From contig CAMDPK010000045.1 of NCBI GenBank assembly GCA_945904015.1, positions 1 to 45,933 of the forward strand: a DNA stretch of 45,933 nucleotides, given 5' to 3'. How positions within the stretch are numbered: position 1 is the first letter of the stretch; each line of letters begins with the position of its first letter. This stretch comes from Candidatus Kuenenia stuttgartensis. Lineage in GTDB: Bacteria > Planctomycetota > Planctomycetia > Planctomycetales > Planctomycetaceae. The notes under the pieces are model-generated. The model was not told the origin of the DNA. It worked only from the letters and a program-made list of their open reading frames with translations, and searched no databases. Positions 18,777 through 26,582 of the stretch are shown one piece after another. The position numbers and the translations under genes are program-made.

Positions 18777-20249
18777 ATGGTCGCGACTGCTGAAGCCAGA
18801 TTTTCTGCCCCGAAAATTCGACAAACCAACATGTTGATCAACGGCAAGTGGGTCGAGTCCGGTAGCGGCAAACGGTTCAAGACGATCAACCCGGTGAATG
18901 AAACCGTCATCGCCGAAGTGGCCGAGGGCGATCCCGCCGACGTCGATGCCGCCGTGAAGGCCGCGCGAGCCGCGTTTGAATCGGGACCGTGGTCGAAGAT
19001 GGATGCTCGCGACCGAGGCCGCTTGATGAACAAGCTGGCCGACTTGATGGAAGCGAATCTCGATGAGTTGGCCGCGCTGGAATCGCTCGACAATGGCAAG
19101 CCGATTATCGACGCGCGAGCTGCCGACTTGCCGCTGTCGATCGACTGCATCCGCTACTACGCCGGCTGGGCCGACAAGCTCACGGGGGACACGATTCCGA
19201 TTCGCGGCAACTATTTCTGCTATACGCGCCGCGAGCCGGTCGGCGTCGTCGGCCAAATCATTCCCTGGAATTTTCCATTGCTGATGGCAGCATGGAAGTG
19301 GGGACCGGCTCTGGCCGCCGGCTGCACGATCATCATGAAGCCGGCGGAACAAACGCCGCTCACTTGTTTGCGATTGGCGGAACTCGCTCAAGAGGCAGGC
19401 TTCCCCGATGGTGTCATCAACGTCGTGCTGGGTTACGGAGCGACCGGAGCCGCGATGGTGAAGCATCCGGGGATCGACAAGATCGCCTTCACCGGCCATT
19501 TCGAGACCGCTCAGAAAATCATGGTCGATGCCGCCGCCACGCTGAAGCGGCTGACGTTTGAACTGGGAGGCAAAAGCCCGAACGTGGTCTTCGCCGACGC
19601 CGACCTCGATGCCGCGGTCGCCGGAGCCGAGTTCGGTTTGTTCTTCAATCAAGGCCAATGCTGCTGCGCCGGCTCGCGGCTGTTCGTCGAGCAATCGGTC
19701 CACGACAAGTTTGTCGAGAAGATGCTCACCAGCGCGAAGGCCAGACGGCTCGGCGACCCGTTCGATCCGAACACGACGCAAGGCCCGCAGGTCGATTCGG
19801 ACCAGTTCAACAAAATCATGTCGTACATCGACAAGGGCAAATCCGAAGGGGCGAAGTGCCTGACCGGTGGCAACCGATTCGGCAACAAGGGCTACTTCAT
19901 CGAACCGACCATCTTCACCGGTGTGACCGACGAGATGGCGATCGCGAAAGACGAAATCTTCGGCCCGGTGATGAGCATCCTCCCGTTCAAAGGCATGGAC
20001 GAGATCATCCAGCGCGCGAACAACACGCAGTACGGCCTCGCCGCCGCCGTGTGGACGAAGGACGTTCAAAAAGCTCACCACTTCGCCGCCAGCGTCCGCG
20101 CCGGCACGGTGTGGGTGAACTGCTACGACGTCTTCGACGCCGCCGCCCCCTTCGGCGGCTTCAAAATGAGCGGCATGGGCCGCGAACTGGGAGCCGCAGC
20201 GCTCGCAAACTACACCGAATCTAAGACCGTGACGATGAGCTTGGGATAA
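18777..20249 (+). CDS. NAD(P)-dependent aldehyde dehydrogenase
   Basis: 490 residues, the classic length of the ALDH superfamily, oxidising aldehydes to acids in the cytosol. Visible features: cofactor-binding [21 protein letters not shown] and MKPAEQTP, general base Glu in FELGGKSPN, catalytic Cys within [11 protein letters not shown], and the C-terminal [14 protein letters not shown]. The usual FTGSTxVG segment reads [12 protein letters not shown], an unusual variant. It resembles class 1/2 (betaine or retinal aldehyde-like) enzymes. It stands alone, upstream of the selenium island, with about 190 bases before it and no nearby alcohol dehydrogenase. Confidence 0.95.
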   Translation: MVATAEARFSAPKIRQTNMLINGKWVESGSGKRFKTINPVNETVIAEVAEGDPADVDAAVKAARAAFESGPWSKMDARDRGRLMNKLADLMEANLDELAALESLDNGKPIIDARAADLPLSIDCIRYYAGWADKLTGDTIPIRGNYFCYTRREPVGVVGQIIPWNFPLLMAAWKWGPALAAGCTIIMKPAEQTPLTCLRLAELAQEAGFPDGVINVVLGYGATGAAMVKHPGIDKIAFTGHFETAQKIMVDAAATLKRLTFELGGKSPNVVFADADLDAAVAGAEFGLFFNQGQCCCAGSRLFVEQSVHDKFVEKMLTSAKARRLGDPFDPNTTQGPQVDSDQFNKIMSYIDKGKSEGAKCLTGGNRFGNKGYFIEPTIFTGVTDEMAIAKDEIFGPVMSILPFKGMDEIIQRANNTQYGLAAAVWTKDVQKAHHFAASVRAGTVWVNCYDVFDAAAPFGGFKMSGMGRELGAAALANYTESKTVTMSLG

Positions 20250-20457
20250 CTTTCAATTGAGGGTGACCCGCAGAGTAAACGAGGCGGAACGAGTCCATGT
20301 ACCAGTGCCGGAATCGTTCCGACCAGCCGGATTGTCAGACGTGCTTGTGACTGGAGTTAATCGAGTCCTAAAATCGACCACGAAGCGTGTCAGTGTTGTT
20401 GACGGTGCTCGTATCCGGTCAGCGGAACGGCAAGCGGCATCTTCCAGAGGGCTAATG

Positions 20458-21903
20458 ATGGACTTGCGCGGCGAAGGTTCCATTCTGTTAGTCTCGTGCT
20501 ACGAGTTGGGGCACCAACCGATCGGTGTCGCGATGCCGGTGGGATTTCTGCGGCGCGCGGGTTATTCGCCGGTGGCGATCGACATTGCGGTCGAGAAGTT
20601 TGACTACGAGATTGCTGCGCGGGCTCGGTTCGTCGGGATCTGCGTCCCGATGCACACGGCGATGCGGTTGGGTGTGCGGGTCATCGAGCGGCTGCGCGAA
20701 ATCAATCCGAATTGCCACATCTGCTGCTACGGGCTGTATGCGTCGTTGAACTCTGAGTATCTGCTGGCCCACGGCGCGGACTCGTGCATCGGTGGGGAAT
20801 ACGAAGGGCCGCTGGTTGCGCTGGTCGAGTCGTTGCAATCAAACACCGACGCTCACGTCACGGGCGTGATTCGGCGACAGCAACCGGCGGGACCGAATCT
20901 CGTGCGGTTGTCGTTTGCGATTCCCGAACGAGACGCGCTGCCGACGCTGGATAAATACGCTCAGTTGGAGCACAACGGCCAGCGTCGCACGGCGGGTTAC
21001 GTTGAGGCCAGCCGCGGTTGTTTGCATCTCTGCACGCACTGCCCGATTCCGCCGGTGTATGAAGGCCGGTTCTTCACCGTGCCGCCGGACGTCGTGCTGG
21101 AAGACATCCGCCGCCAGGTGCGCGCGGGAGCCACTCATATCACGTTTGGCGATCCAGACTTTTTGAACGGCCCCAAGCATTCGCTGCGCGTCGTTCGCGC
21201 GATGCACGCAGAGTTTCCGACGCTCACCTTCGACTTCACGGCCAAGGTCGAGCATCTGTTGCATCGCGGCGAGGACTTGCCGGAATTCGCCGCCGCCGGT
21301 TGCTTGTTCATCATCTCGGCCGTCGAATCGCTCAGCGAAAAAGTGCTGCGGATTTTCGACAAGCAACATACGCGGGAAGACGTGACCGCCGCGCTGACGA
21401 TCGTGCGCGACGCGGGCATCGCGCTGCGACCGACGTGGGTTGTCTTCACGCCGTGGACGACGCGGGAAGATTACTGCGAAGTGCTGGATTTCATCGAAGC
21501 CAACGGCCTGATCGATCATGTTGATTCGGTGCAGTACGCGATCCGGCTGCTGATTCCGCCCGGCTCTTGGTTGGCCGAGCATCCGGAGACTCTGCCGCAT
21601 CGCGGGCCTCTGGACGAGGCCGCGTTCAGCTACCGCTGGACGCATCCCGATCCGCGCATGGACCAGTTGCAAAAGGGAGTCGCTCGACTGGTGGAAGAAG
21701 CCACTCGCGCGGGCGAGGACACCGCGACGACGTTTTACCGCGTGTCGGATTTGGCTCATGAGCGACAACCGCCGGTCATCGTTCGCTCGCTGCCGCTGGA
21801 TCGCCGGAAGGCTCCGAGGCTGACCGAATCTTGGTTCTGCTGAGCGGAGCCCACCGAGGGTCAGTTGGACCCTCTCAGCAACAGCACGACGAACATGTTT
21901 TAG
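20458..21903 (+). CDS. CUAEP-tail B12-binding/radical SAM selenoprotein
   Basis: 481 residues when the in-frame TGA at 21841-21843 is read as selenocysteine (Sec462). The N-terminal half is a cobalamin-binding-like domain (QPIGVAMPVGFLRRAGYSP, CIGGEYEG). The radical SAM cluster motif is CxxxCxxC at Cys188, Cys192 and Cys195 (GCLHLCTHC), followed by a TIM-barrel region with FTAKVEHLL and TWVVFTPWTT. The C-terminus reads WFC-U-AEPTEG and ends at TAG 21901. This is the tail that names the CUAEP/CCAEP-tail radical SAM (seleno)protein family; without the TGA it would stop just before AEP. A SECIS-like hairpin follows. ATG 20458 (or 20455) is behind AGAGG. The substrate is unknown. Confidence 0.92.
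21856..21874 (+). promoter_or_regulatory. SECIS-like hairpin of the CUAEP protein
   Basis: Stem GAGGGTC/GACCCTC (7 perfect pairs) with loop AGTTG. The loop begins 22 nt after the T of TGA 21841 and has G in the second position, as in bacterial SECIS elements. Confidence 0.75.
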
Positions 21904-21927
21904 TTTCGACGACGAGGCGAGTTTCTC

Positions 21928-22614
21928 ATGAGCACGGCAACACAGTTGATCGAGTTATTGGCGTTGCGGTCACAGCCGGTCGCGATCAAGTTTCAGGATG
22001 ACGCACCGGCTGGAGTGCCGAGGATCGAGGCGGCCGCGCTGGCCGGTTGCACCTATTGGAAAGTCGCTGCCGAGGGACGCACCTTTTACACGACAGCGCC
22101 AGACCATTACGGCTGTCCAATCGGTTCGCACACGCACGGCATCGACTTGCCGGAAGAAACGGCGAAGGAGTTGGAGGGGCTGGTCGGGACGATGGTGCAA
22201 CTCGAATACATCAACATGGCAGAAGTCCCCGGCATTCCGCGACGTGGGGAGACATTCGGCGTCGCCATCTATGCACCGCTGACCGCTGCCGCGTTTGCTC
22301 CCGATGTCGTCCTGGTGTCTGGTAACGCGAAGCAGATGATGTTGCTCGCGGAAGCGGCACGTTTGGCGGGCCTCGACGGCGACGCGTCGATGGTGGGCCG
22401 CCCCACCTGCGCGGCGATCCCAGCGGTGATGCAGTCGGGACGCACCGCCACGAACCTGGGTTGCATCGGCAACCGCGTTTACACCGAGCTGCCGGACGAC
22501 GAACTGTACTTCGCGATCGCCGGCTCGCAGCTTGAAGCGGTCGTCAATCAATTGGTGACCATCGCACATGCCAATTGCGAGTTGGAAAAGTTCCACCGTG
22601 GCCGTGTGGCGTAA
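21928..22614 (+). CDS. DUF169 family protein
   Basis: 228 residues matching DUF169: an N-terminal LLALRSQPVAIKF, a Cys-containing ALAGCTYWKVAAEG, APDHYGCPIGSHTHG, then GRPTCAAIPAVMQSG and LGCIGNRVYTELPDDELYFAI. Four conserved Cys suggest metal or cofactor binding, but the function of the family is unknown. All Cys positions are normal codons; there is no in-frame TGA. It starts 24 nt after the CUAEP gene stop and likely forms an operon with it. Confidence 0.9.
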   Translation: MSTATQLIELLALRSQPVAIKFQDDAPAGVPRIEAAALAGCTYWKVAAEGRTFYTTAPDHYGCPIGSHTHGIDLPEETAKELEGLVGTMVQLEYINMAEVPGIPRRGETFGVAIYAPLTAAAFAPDVVLVSGNAKQMMLLAEAARLAGLDGDASMVGRPTCAAIPAVMQSGRTATNLGCIGNRVYTELPDDELYFAIAGSQLEAVVNQLVTIAHANCELEKFHRGRVA

Positions 22615-22659
22615 AGTTCTTTCGCAACGTGGATGAAGTGGTGTATCACGGCCTCCACT

Positions 22660-22730
22660 CTTCGCGTTCTTTGCGGCCTTCTGTTCAAAATGAGTTTTGT
22701 TTGGAACAGAAGGCCGCAAAGAGCGCGAAG
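22660..22730. repeat. Palindromic element upstream of the UU protein
   Basis: 27-nt arms (22660-22686 and 22704-22730, one mismatch) around a 17-nt loop; core GTTCTTTGCGGCCTTCTGTTC. Same sub-family as the elements at 26050 and 43841. Confidence 0.9.
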
Positions 22731-22769
22731 TCAGACCAGTCAGTCGTCACTCAATTGGGAGACAAAAAA

Positions 22770-23390
22770 ATGTTTAACGATCGTTGGCTCGCAGCTCTGG
22801 CGTGTTCGCTGCTGATGGCATCCACCGCCAGTGCCCAGGTGCAAAGTGGCGTGATGACGGTGACCGGTGCCGAAATGCACTGATGAGCCGGTGTGGCGCG
22901 AGAGGCCACAGCACGTCTGTATGACGTGGACGCGGATACGATTGCTTTCAAACGATTCAACAAGACCGGCAAGTACGACATTGGGACAGTGACGTTTCGA
23001 GCCAAGCCCGGAAAACTGATCGACCTCGACAAGCTGCACGAGAGCGTTTGGGCCACTCGGCTTTCGGGCGGGACCAGCAGCGGACTGGTGAGCCTCGAAG
23101 TGACCGTGGCGGGCACGATTGTTGTTGGAGAAAAGGAGTCGACACTCAAAGTTGCCGGTGCCGAGCCAGAGTTCGTGCTGGCGCAAAACCCGGAGGCCGA
23201 CTTCAAGAACGCATTCGACGAATTGCGAGCAGCCTTGGCACGCGGCGAGAAAGTCACCAGCGTCAGTGGGCGGCTCGACGGTTGGTCCGGACGGTGGCCC
23301 GAAATGTTGAAGAAGCTTCCGGCCAAACCTCGGCGGATTCTGGTGACTCGTTTTGAAGTGATGAAGAACTCGGAAACGAAAACTCCATGA
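22770..23390 (+). CDS. Exported HMA-like selenoprotein with tandem UU
   Basis: 206 residues when two consecutive TGA codons (22881-22886) are read as Sec38-Sec39. The ATG follows GGGAG. A signal peptide (LAALACSLLMASTASAQ) leads to an HMA-like segment: TGAEMH-UU-AGVAREATARL, then KYDIGTVTFRAK. Cys relatives I know in planctomycetes have an HLCCxxC-type motif at this point, so UU would replace CC; the third Cys position is Val here. The rest is a beta-rich domain of unknown role (LVSLEVTVAGTIVV, then a charged C-terminus). The frame is open with no other stop across about 620 bases. The stop overlaps the ATG of the next gene (ATGA). Two candidate SECIS hairpins follow. Confidence 0.85.
22892..22928 (+). 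promoter_or_regulatory. Candidate SECIS hairpins of the UU protein
   Basis: Two possible stems follow the TGA pair: TGTGGC/GCCACA with loop GCGAGAG (22892-22910) and CACGTC/GACGTG with loop TGTAT (22912-22928). Both have G in loop position 1 or 2. Only structure probing or a cell-free assay could show which one serves the TGA codons. Confidence 0.6.
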
Positions 23391-23719
23391 AACCGATCAA
23401 CGAACAGAAACGAACGACTGGAAATCGAGCCGTCAGCGCGTTGGGTGCGCTGTTTGGCACGGTGGCGATCGTCCCCAACTGAACCGCCGCAGCGATTCTT
23501 TCCTTGCTCGGGTTAGCAGGGAGCACAGCCGCTTCGGTCGTCAGTTGGTTGTCGCCAGTCTTCATCGGGCTGACGGCGGTGCTCTTGGGACGCGCGCACT
23601 ATGTGCTTTACGTTTTGAAACGCGGAAATCGTGCGTCGACCGTCATCACTTGGCTGACGACGTTTTTGGTCATCGGCTTTTGGACATGGAAATGGATGAA
23701 GTCAACCGGCACCTGCTAG
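23387..23719 (+). CDS. Small MerT-like membrane selenoprotein
   Basis: 110 residues when TGA 23480-23482 is read as Sec32. Three hydrophobic stretches: around the Sec (AILSLLGLAGSTAASVVSWL), about residues 55-68 (PVFIGLTAVLLG) and about 87-104 (STVITWLTTFLVIGFW), with HYVLYVLKRGNR between. In MerT-type mercury transporters the first helix carries a Cys pair at the point where Sec stands here (VPN-U-TAAAILS). It is translationally coupled to the UU protein (ATGA), an arrangement like MerP-MerT. The C-terminus overlaps the next gene by 34 nt. The MerT relationship is inference from layout. Confidence 0.8.
23501..23522 (+). promoter_or_regulatory. SECIS-like hairpin of the small MerT-like protein
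   Basis: Stem TCCTTGCT/AGCAGGGA (8 pairs, one G-T wobble) with loop CGGGTT, starting 21 nt after the T of TGA 23480. The loop type (CGGG) recurs in the two MerT-HMA hairpins. Confidence 0.75.
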
Positions 23720-24999
23720 AGATCGTTCGCCGCTACGGCACGCCGACCTACGCCTTCGACGTGCGCCGGTTACGGGCGCAGGTCGAGAAGCTGCGCACGC
23801 ATTTGCCGGCTGCCATCGAGATTCTGTATTCGCTGAAGGCGAACGCATCGCTCGGCATTTGTGATGTGCTGAGGGACTGCGGAATCGGTGCCGATGTCGC
23901 TTCCGCCGGCGAGTTGGCCACGGCCATCGAAGCTGGCTTCCCGTCTCAGCGGATCTTCGTGGCTGGCCCGTTCAAACTTCCGGAAACGCTGGCACAGCTT
24001 CGCGACTTGCCCGCGGCCGTCATCTCGGTGGATTCGCCGAGCGAATTGCAAATGCTTGCCGGGCACCGCTTGCCCAATCCGATCGTATTGCGATTGCGAC
24101 CCGACTTCGATTCGCAAGCGGTTGTCGCTGCGGGACACGAATCGCGATTTGGCTTCGTCGGCGAAGATGTCGCGTCGTGCCGCAAGCTGGTGAACTCACG
24201 AGCGGTCAACGTCATTGGCTTCCACGTTTTTTCCGGCTCGCAGTATTTGAACGCCGAAGGCATCGTCGCACATTTGCGCGGTGCGTTGGCGATCTCGCTA
24301 CGAGCGGCTGACGATTTGGGGATCGCGCCCACACTGCTGAATCTCGGCGGCGGCTTCGGCATTCCTTACGCATCGACGGCCGGCGAGTTGGATCTACGAA
24401 TCATTGGCGACGAACTAGCGATGATTACCGAGCAAATGCCGACCACTCGGATCGTGCTGGAACTGGGCCGGTATTTGGTGGCTCAGGCCGGTTGGTATCT
24501 GACCTCGGTGCTCGGCCATCAAACCTTTCAAGGCCGTGCGGCCGTGGTTGTCGATGGCGGAACTCACCAGCGTGCCGACATGTGCGGTCTTTGTCTGCGC
24601 ACGAAAGCCAGTCCGCCGCTAACCTTGAACGCGGGCATGGTTCCAAGTCGGGGGGCAATGGATGTGAGCGGCAAGGCGCTAGTCGCCGGTAATAGCTCAG
24701 AACCGGCGGCTAGCGCCTTGCCGCTCATTCCTACCGATGTGCTGGGTTGCTTGAGCCTGCCGGCCGATGTGCTGACTGAGTCCAGTCTGTTACCCCGTCT
24801 TGAGCCGGGCAACGTGTTGGCGTTCGCCAACGCCGGCGCGTATGGTCTGTGGTCTTCGCCGGCCATGTTTCACGGCAGTCCTCTGCCGGCCGAGGTCGCG
24901 TTCGACGGATCAGAAATTCAATTGATGCGCGAACGGCGATCGGCGCGAAGTATTCTGGACGATCAACGACATGTGAATGTGCGAGGTCATGATGCGTGA
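23686..24999 (+). CDS. PLP-dependent DAP/ornithine decarboxylase-family protein with inserted palindromic element
   Basis: 437 residues of the fold-III decarboxylase family (LysA, SpeC-like, CANSDC). The PLP Lys is K51 in ILYSLKANA; IGFHVFSGSQ, NLGGGFGIPY, LELGRYLVAQAG and the C-terminal FANAGAYGL are all present. The usual C-terminal Cys/Asp site appears as LGCLSLPADVL. Before it, a palindromic element (24666-24726) is read in frame as about 20 extra residues (SGKALVAG, then SALPL). Its substrate cannot be named; a biosynthetic decarboxylase is likely. It begins inside the end of the MerT-like gene, so it is likely expressed with the selenoprotein operon. The ATG at 23692 is the alternative start. 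Confidence 0.88.
   Translation: MEMDEVNRHLLEIVRRYGTPTYAFDVRRLRAQVEKLRTHLPAAIEILYSLKANASLGICDVLRDCGIGADVASAGELATAIEAGFPSQRIFVAGPFKLPETLAQLRDLPAAVISVDSPSELQMLAGHRLPNPIVLRLRPDFDSQAVVAAGHESRFGFVGEDVASCRKLVNSRAVNVIGFHVFSGSQYLNAEGIVAHLRGALAISLRAADDLGIAPTLLNLGGGFGIPYASTAGELDLRIIGDELAMITEQMPTTRIVLELGRYLVAQAGWYLTSVLGHQTFQGRAAVVVDGGTHQRADMCGLCLRTKASPPLTLNAGMVPSRGAMDVSGKALVAGNSSEPAASALPLIPTDVLGCLSLPADVLTESSLLPRLEPGNVLAFANAGAYGLWSSPAMFHGSPLPAEVAFDGSEIQLMRERRSARSILDDQRHVNVRGHDA
24666..24726. repeat. Palindromic element inside the decarboxylase coding region
   Basis: 25-nt arms (24666-24690 and 24702-24726, one mismatch), core GGCAAGGCGCTAG, with an 11-nt loop. The gene's frame passes through it without interruption. 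Confidence 0.9.
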
Positions 25000-26017
25000 G
25001 TTCGTCAAAAAATGTTGCCGTAGGGTGGGACAAGCTTGCTTCGAGCGCCGGCCCACCAACTTTAATTGCTTTCGATTCTGGTGGGCCGGCGCGTCGAAGC
25101 GCCGCTGGTCCCACCCTACTTCCATTTTTCAAAGCGCCGTAGTGACAGTGGCTACGATCGTGATGGTTGCAGCCTGGTCCCGATCAACCAGCGCGGACGA
25201 ACCGGCCGCCGCGCCGCCGAAGATCGAAGTCCTGGCGAATTCCATCGGCATGAAGCTGGCACGCATCCCGGCGGGAAAGTTCGTGATGGGATCGCCGCGC
25301 ACTGAGCCGGAACGAGTTCGCGGAGAGTCGCAGCACGATGTGACGATCACTCAACCGTTCTACTTGGGTGTGTATGAAGTGACTCAAGCCGAGTTCACCA
25401 AGATCATGGGCGGCCAGATTCAACCGACGTTCGGCAGCAATAACGGCGGCGGTCCGGATCATCCAATGGAAAATATGGAGTGGACTCAGGCCGCTGAATT
25501 CTGCCGGAAACTGTCGGCGCAGCCGGATGAACTGAGTGCCGGCCGCAAGTATCGCCTGCCGACCGAAGCTCAATGGGAATACGCCTGCCGCGCTGGAACG
25601 GTCACGGCGTTTCATGGCAGTGCGTCGCTGTCATCGCTCAAGGCCAACTGCAACGGAACGACACCCTACGGTGGTGCGGAGCCGGGGCCGTATTTGCGAC
25701 GCACGTCCAAGGTCGGTTCGTATCCGGCCAACGCGTTCGGTCTGTTTGACATGCACGGCAATGTCTCTGAATGGTGCGCCGACTGGTACGATCCGGCCGC
25801 CTACGAAGAGAACCCTCAGACAGACCCGCGCGGCCCGCCGGTGGGAACATTTCCGGACGACTTCAACAATTTCTATCTGTCGGTTCGTGGAGGTTCGTGG
25901 CTCGATGACGCACGAGCCTGCCGCTCGGCGTACCGGCAGCGGGCGATGCACAAGAACCGTTATCCGTGGATCGGCCTTCGCGTCGCCTGCGACGTCGATG
26001 CGAAACAGTCGAAGTAG
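24989..26017 (+). CDS. Exported SUMF1/formylglycine-generating-type domain protein
   Basis: 342 residues from the ATG at 24989 (behind GCGAGG); other starts are ATG 24992, GTG 25142 and ATG 25163. The SUMF1 domain spans from about residue 85 to the end: NSIGMKLARIPAGKFVMGS, YLGVYEVTQAEF, YRLPTEAQWEYACR, LFDMHGNVSEWCADW and VRGGSWLDDARACRSAYR, then GLRVA. The two-Cys active site of true formylglycine-generating enzymes is not obvious, so the role may be different. The leader looks split: MMREFVKKCC, then a palindromic element, then SAVVTVATIVMVAAW with a cleavable ending. It follows the decarboxylase directly. It is not SenA, which needs a DinB part. Confidence 0.88.
   Translation: MMREFVKKCCRRVGQACFERRPTNFNCFRFWWAGASKRRWSHPTSIFQSAVVTVATIVMVAAWSRSTSADEPAAAPPKIEVLANSIGMKLARIPAGKFVMGSPRTEPERVRGESQHDVTITQPFYLGVYEVTQAEFTKIMGGQIQPTFGSNNGGGPDHPMENMEWTQAAEFCRKLSAQPDELSAGRKYRLPTEAQWEYACRAGTVTAFHGSASLSSLKANCNGTTPYGGAEPGPYLRRTSKVGSYPANAFGLFDMHGNVSEWCADWYDPAAYEENPQTDPRGPPVGTFPDDFNNFYLSVRGGSWLDDARACRSAYRQRAMHKNRYPWIGLRVACDVDAKQSK
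25020..25119. repeat. Palindromic element in the SUMF1 protein leader
   Basis: Arms of about 40 nt (about 25020-25058 and 25079-25119) pair with a few small differences; outer ends GTAGGGTGGGAC and GTCCCACCCTAC. It lies in the N-terminal region of the SUMF1 protein and is open in that frame. Confidence 0.9.
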
Positions 26018-26049
26018 CAAAGTTATCACCACCACCCCGCTTTGTATTA

Positions 26050-26114
26050 TTCGCGTTCTTTGCGACCTTCTGTTCCAAACTGTGTTTGGAACAGAAGGTC
26101 GCAAAGAACGCGAA
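26050..26114. repeat. Palindromic element, perfect 31-nt arms
   Basis: Arms 26050-26080 and 26084-26114 with only a 3-nt loop; core GTTCTTTGCGACCTTCTGTTC. It lies between the SUMF1 gene and the UxxU lipoprotein and could act as a terminator-like hairpin or RNA-processing site. Confidence 0.95.
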
Positions 26115-26212
26115 GTGGGACAAAGTATTGCGGAACAACTCGTGAAACGGTCTATGTTTTTGGTAGTGGCTCCGTCGGGCCAAGCTCGGTGGAATTGGTG
26201 AATTGAGGACTC

Positions 26213-26554
26213 ATGATGCTCGCGATAAGGGGATGGATTGGCTTGGCCGTTTTATTGGCGGCATTGTTTTCCGGCTGCGGTCGTTCCTCCAAACCTGAGT
26301 CGTCGGCAGTGGTCGGCACCGAAACAGTGACGTTCCATGTCACTGACATGGGCAAGCGTCTGGCCTTGATGTGAGAAGATTGACCCAATCGGGTGAAAGA
26401 GGCCCTGGTAGGGCTTCCTGGCGTTGAGTTGGTCCGCGACGAATGGGACCATGACCTGCTGACGGTGACCTTCGACCGACAGCAGATGACGGTGGAAAAG
26501 CTGCACGCGAGAATCGTCCAGGAAGGCTTTGAAGCCGACGTTAAGAAGAAGTAG
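26213..26554 (+). CDS. HMA-like lipoprotein selenoprotein with UxxU
   Basis: 113 residues when TGA 26372 and TGA 26381 are read as Sec54 and Sec57. The N-terminus is a lipoprotein signal (IGLAVLLAALFSGC, lipobox Cys at about residue 22). Then ETVTFHVTDMG, and the HMA-type site LALMUEDU (LxUxxU in place of MxCxxC), followed by PNRVKEALVGLPGVE, LLTVTFDRQQMTVEKLHARI and EGFEADVKKK, the usual HMA order. Both metal-binding Cys are thus replaced by Sec. It is probably anchored in the periplasm for binding thiophilic metals such as Hg. The MerT-HMA fusion follows 28 nt after the stop, so the two likely work together. Confidence 0.87.
26399..26417 (+). promoter_or_regulatory. SECIS-like hairpin of the UxxU lipoprotein
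   Basis: Stem GAGGCCC/GGGCTTC (7 pairs, one G-T wobble), loop TGGTA, beginning 25 nt after the second TGA (26381) and 34 nt after the first. One hairpin could serve both codons. Confidence 0.7.
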
Positions 26555-26582
26555 TCGAATCCACGAATCCAGGAGTCATTCC

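Noticed and set aside
18588..20081. Long minus-strand frame extending the LptF/G gene by about 500 residues
   Set aside because: It is antisense to the aldehyde dehydrogenase and is Arg/His/Asp-rich without family motifs; the permease starts normally at 18587.
24989..26017. The SUMF1-domain protein as SenA (selenoneine synthase)
   Set aside because: It has an export leader and no DinB-like N-terminal domain; only the SUMF1 part is shared.
26050..26114. A plain Rho-independent terminator
   Set aside because: The hairpin is very stable but has no T tract on either side, and near-copies occur at 22660 and 43841, so it is listed as an element; a termination role remains possible.
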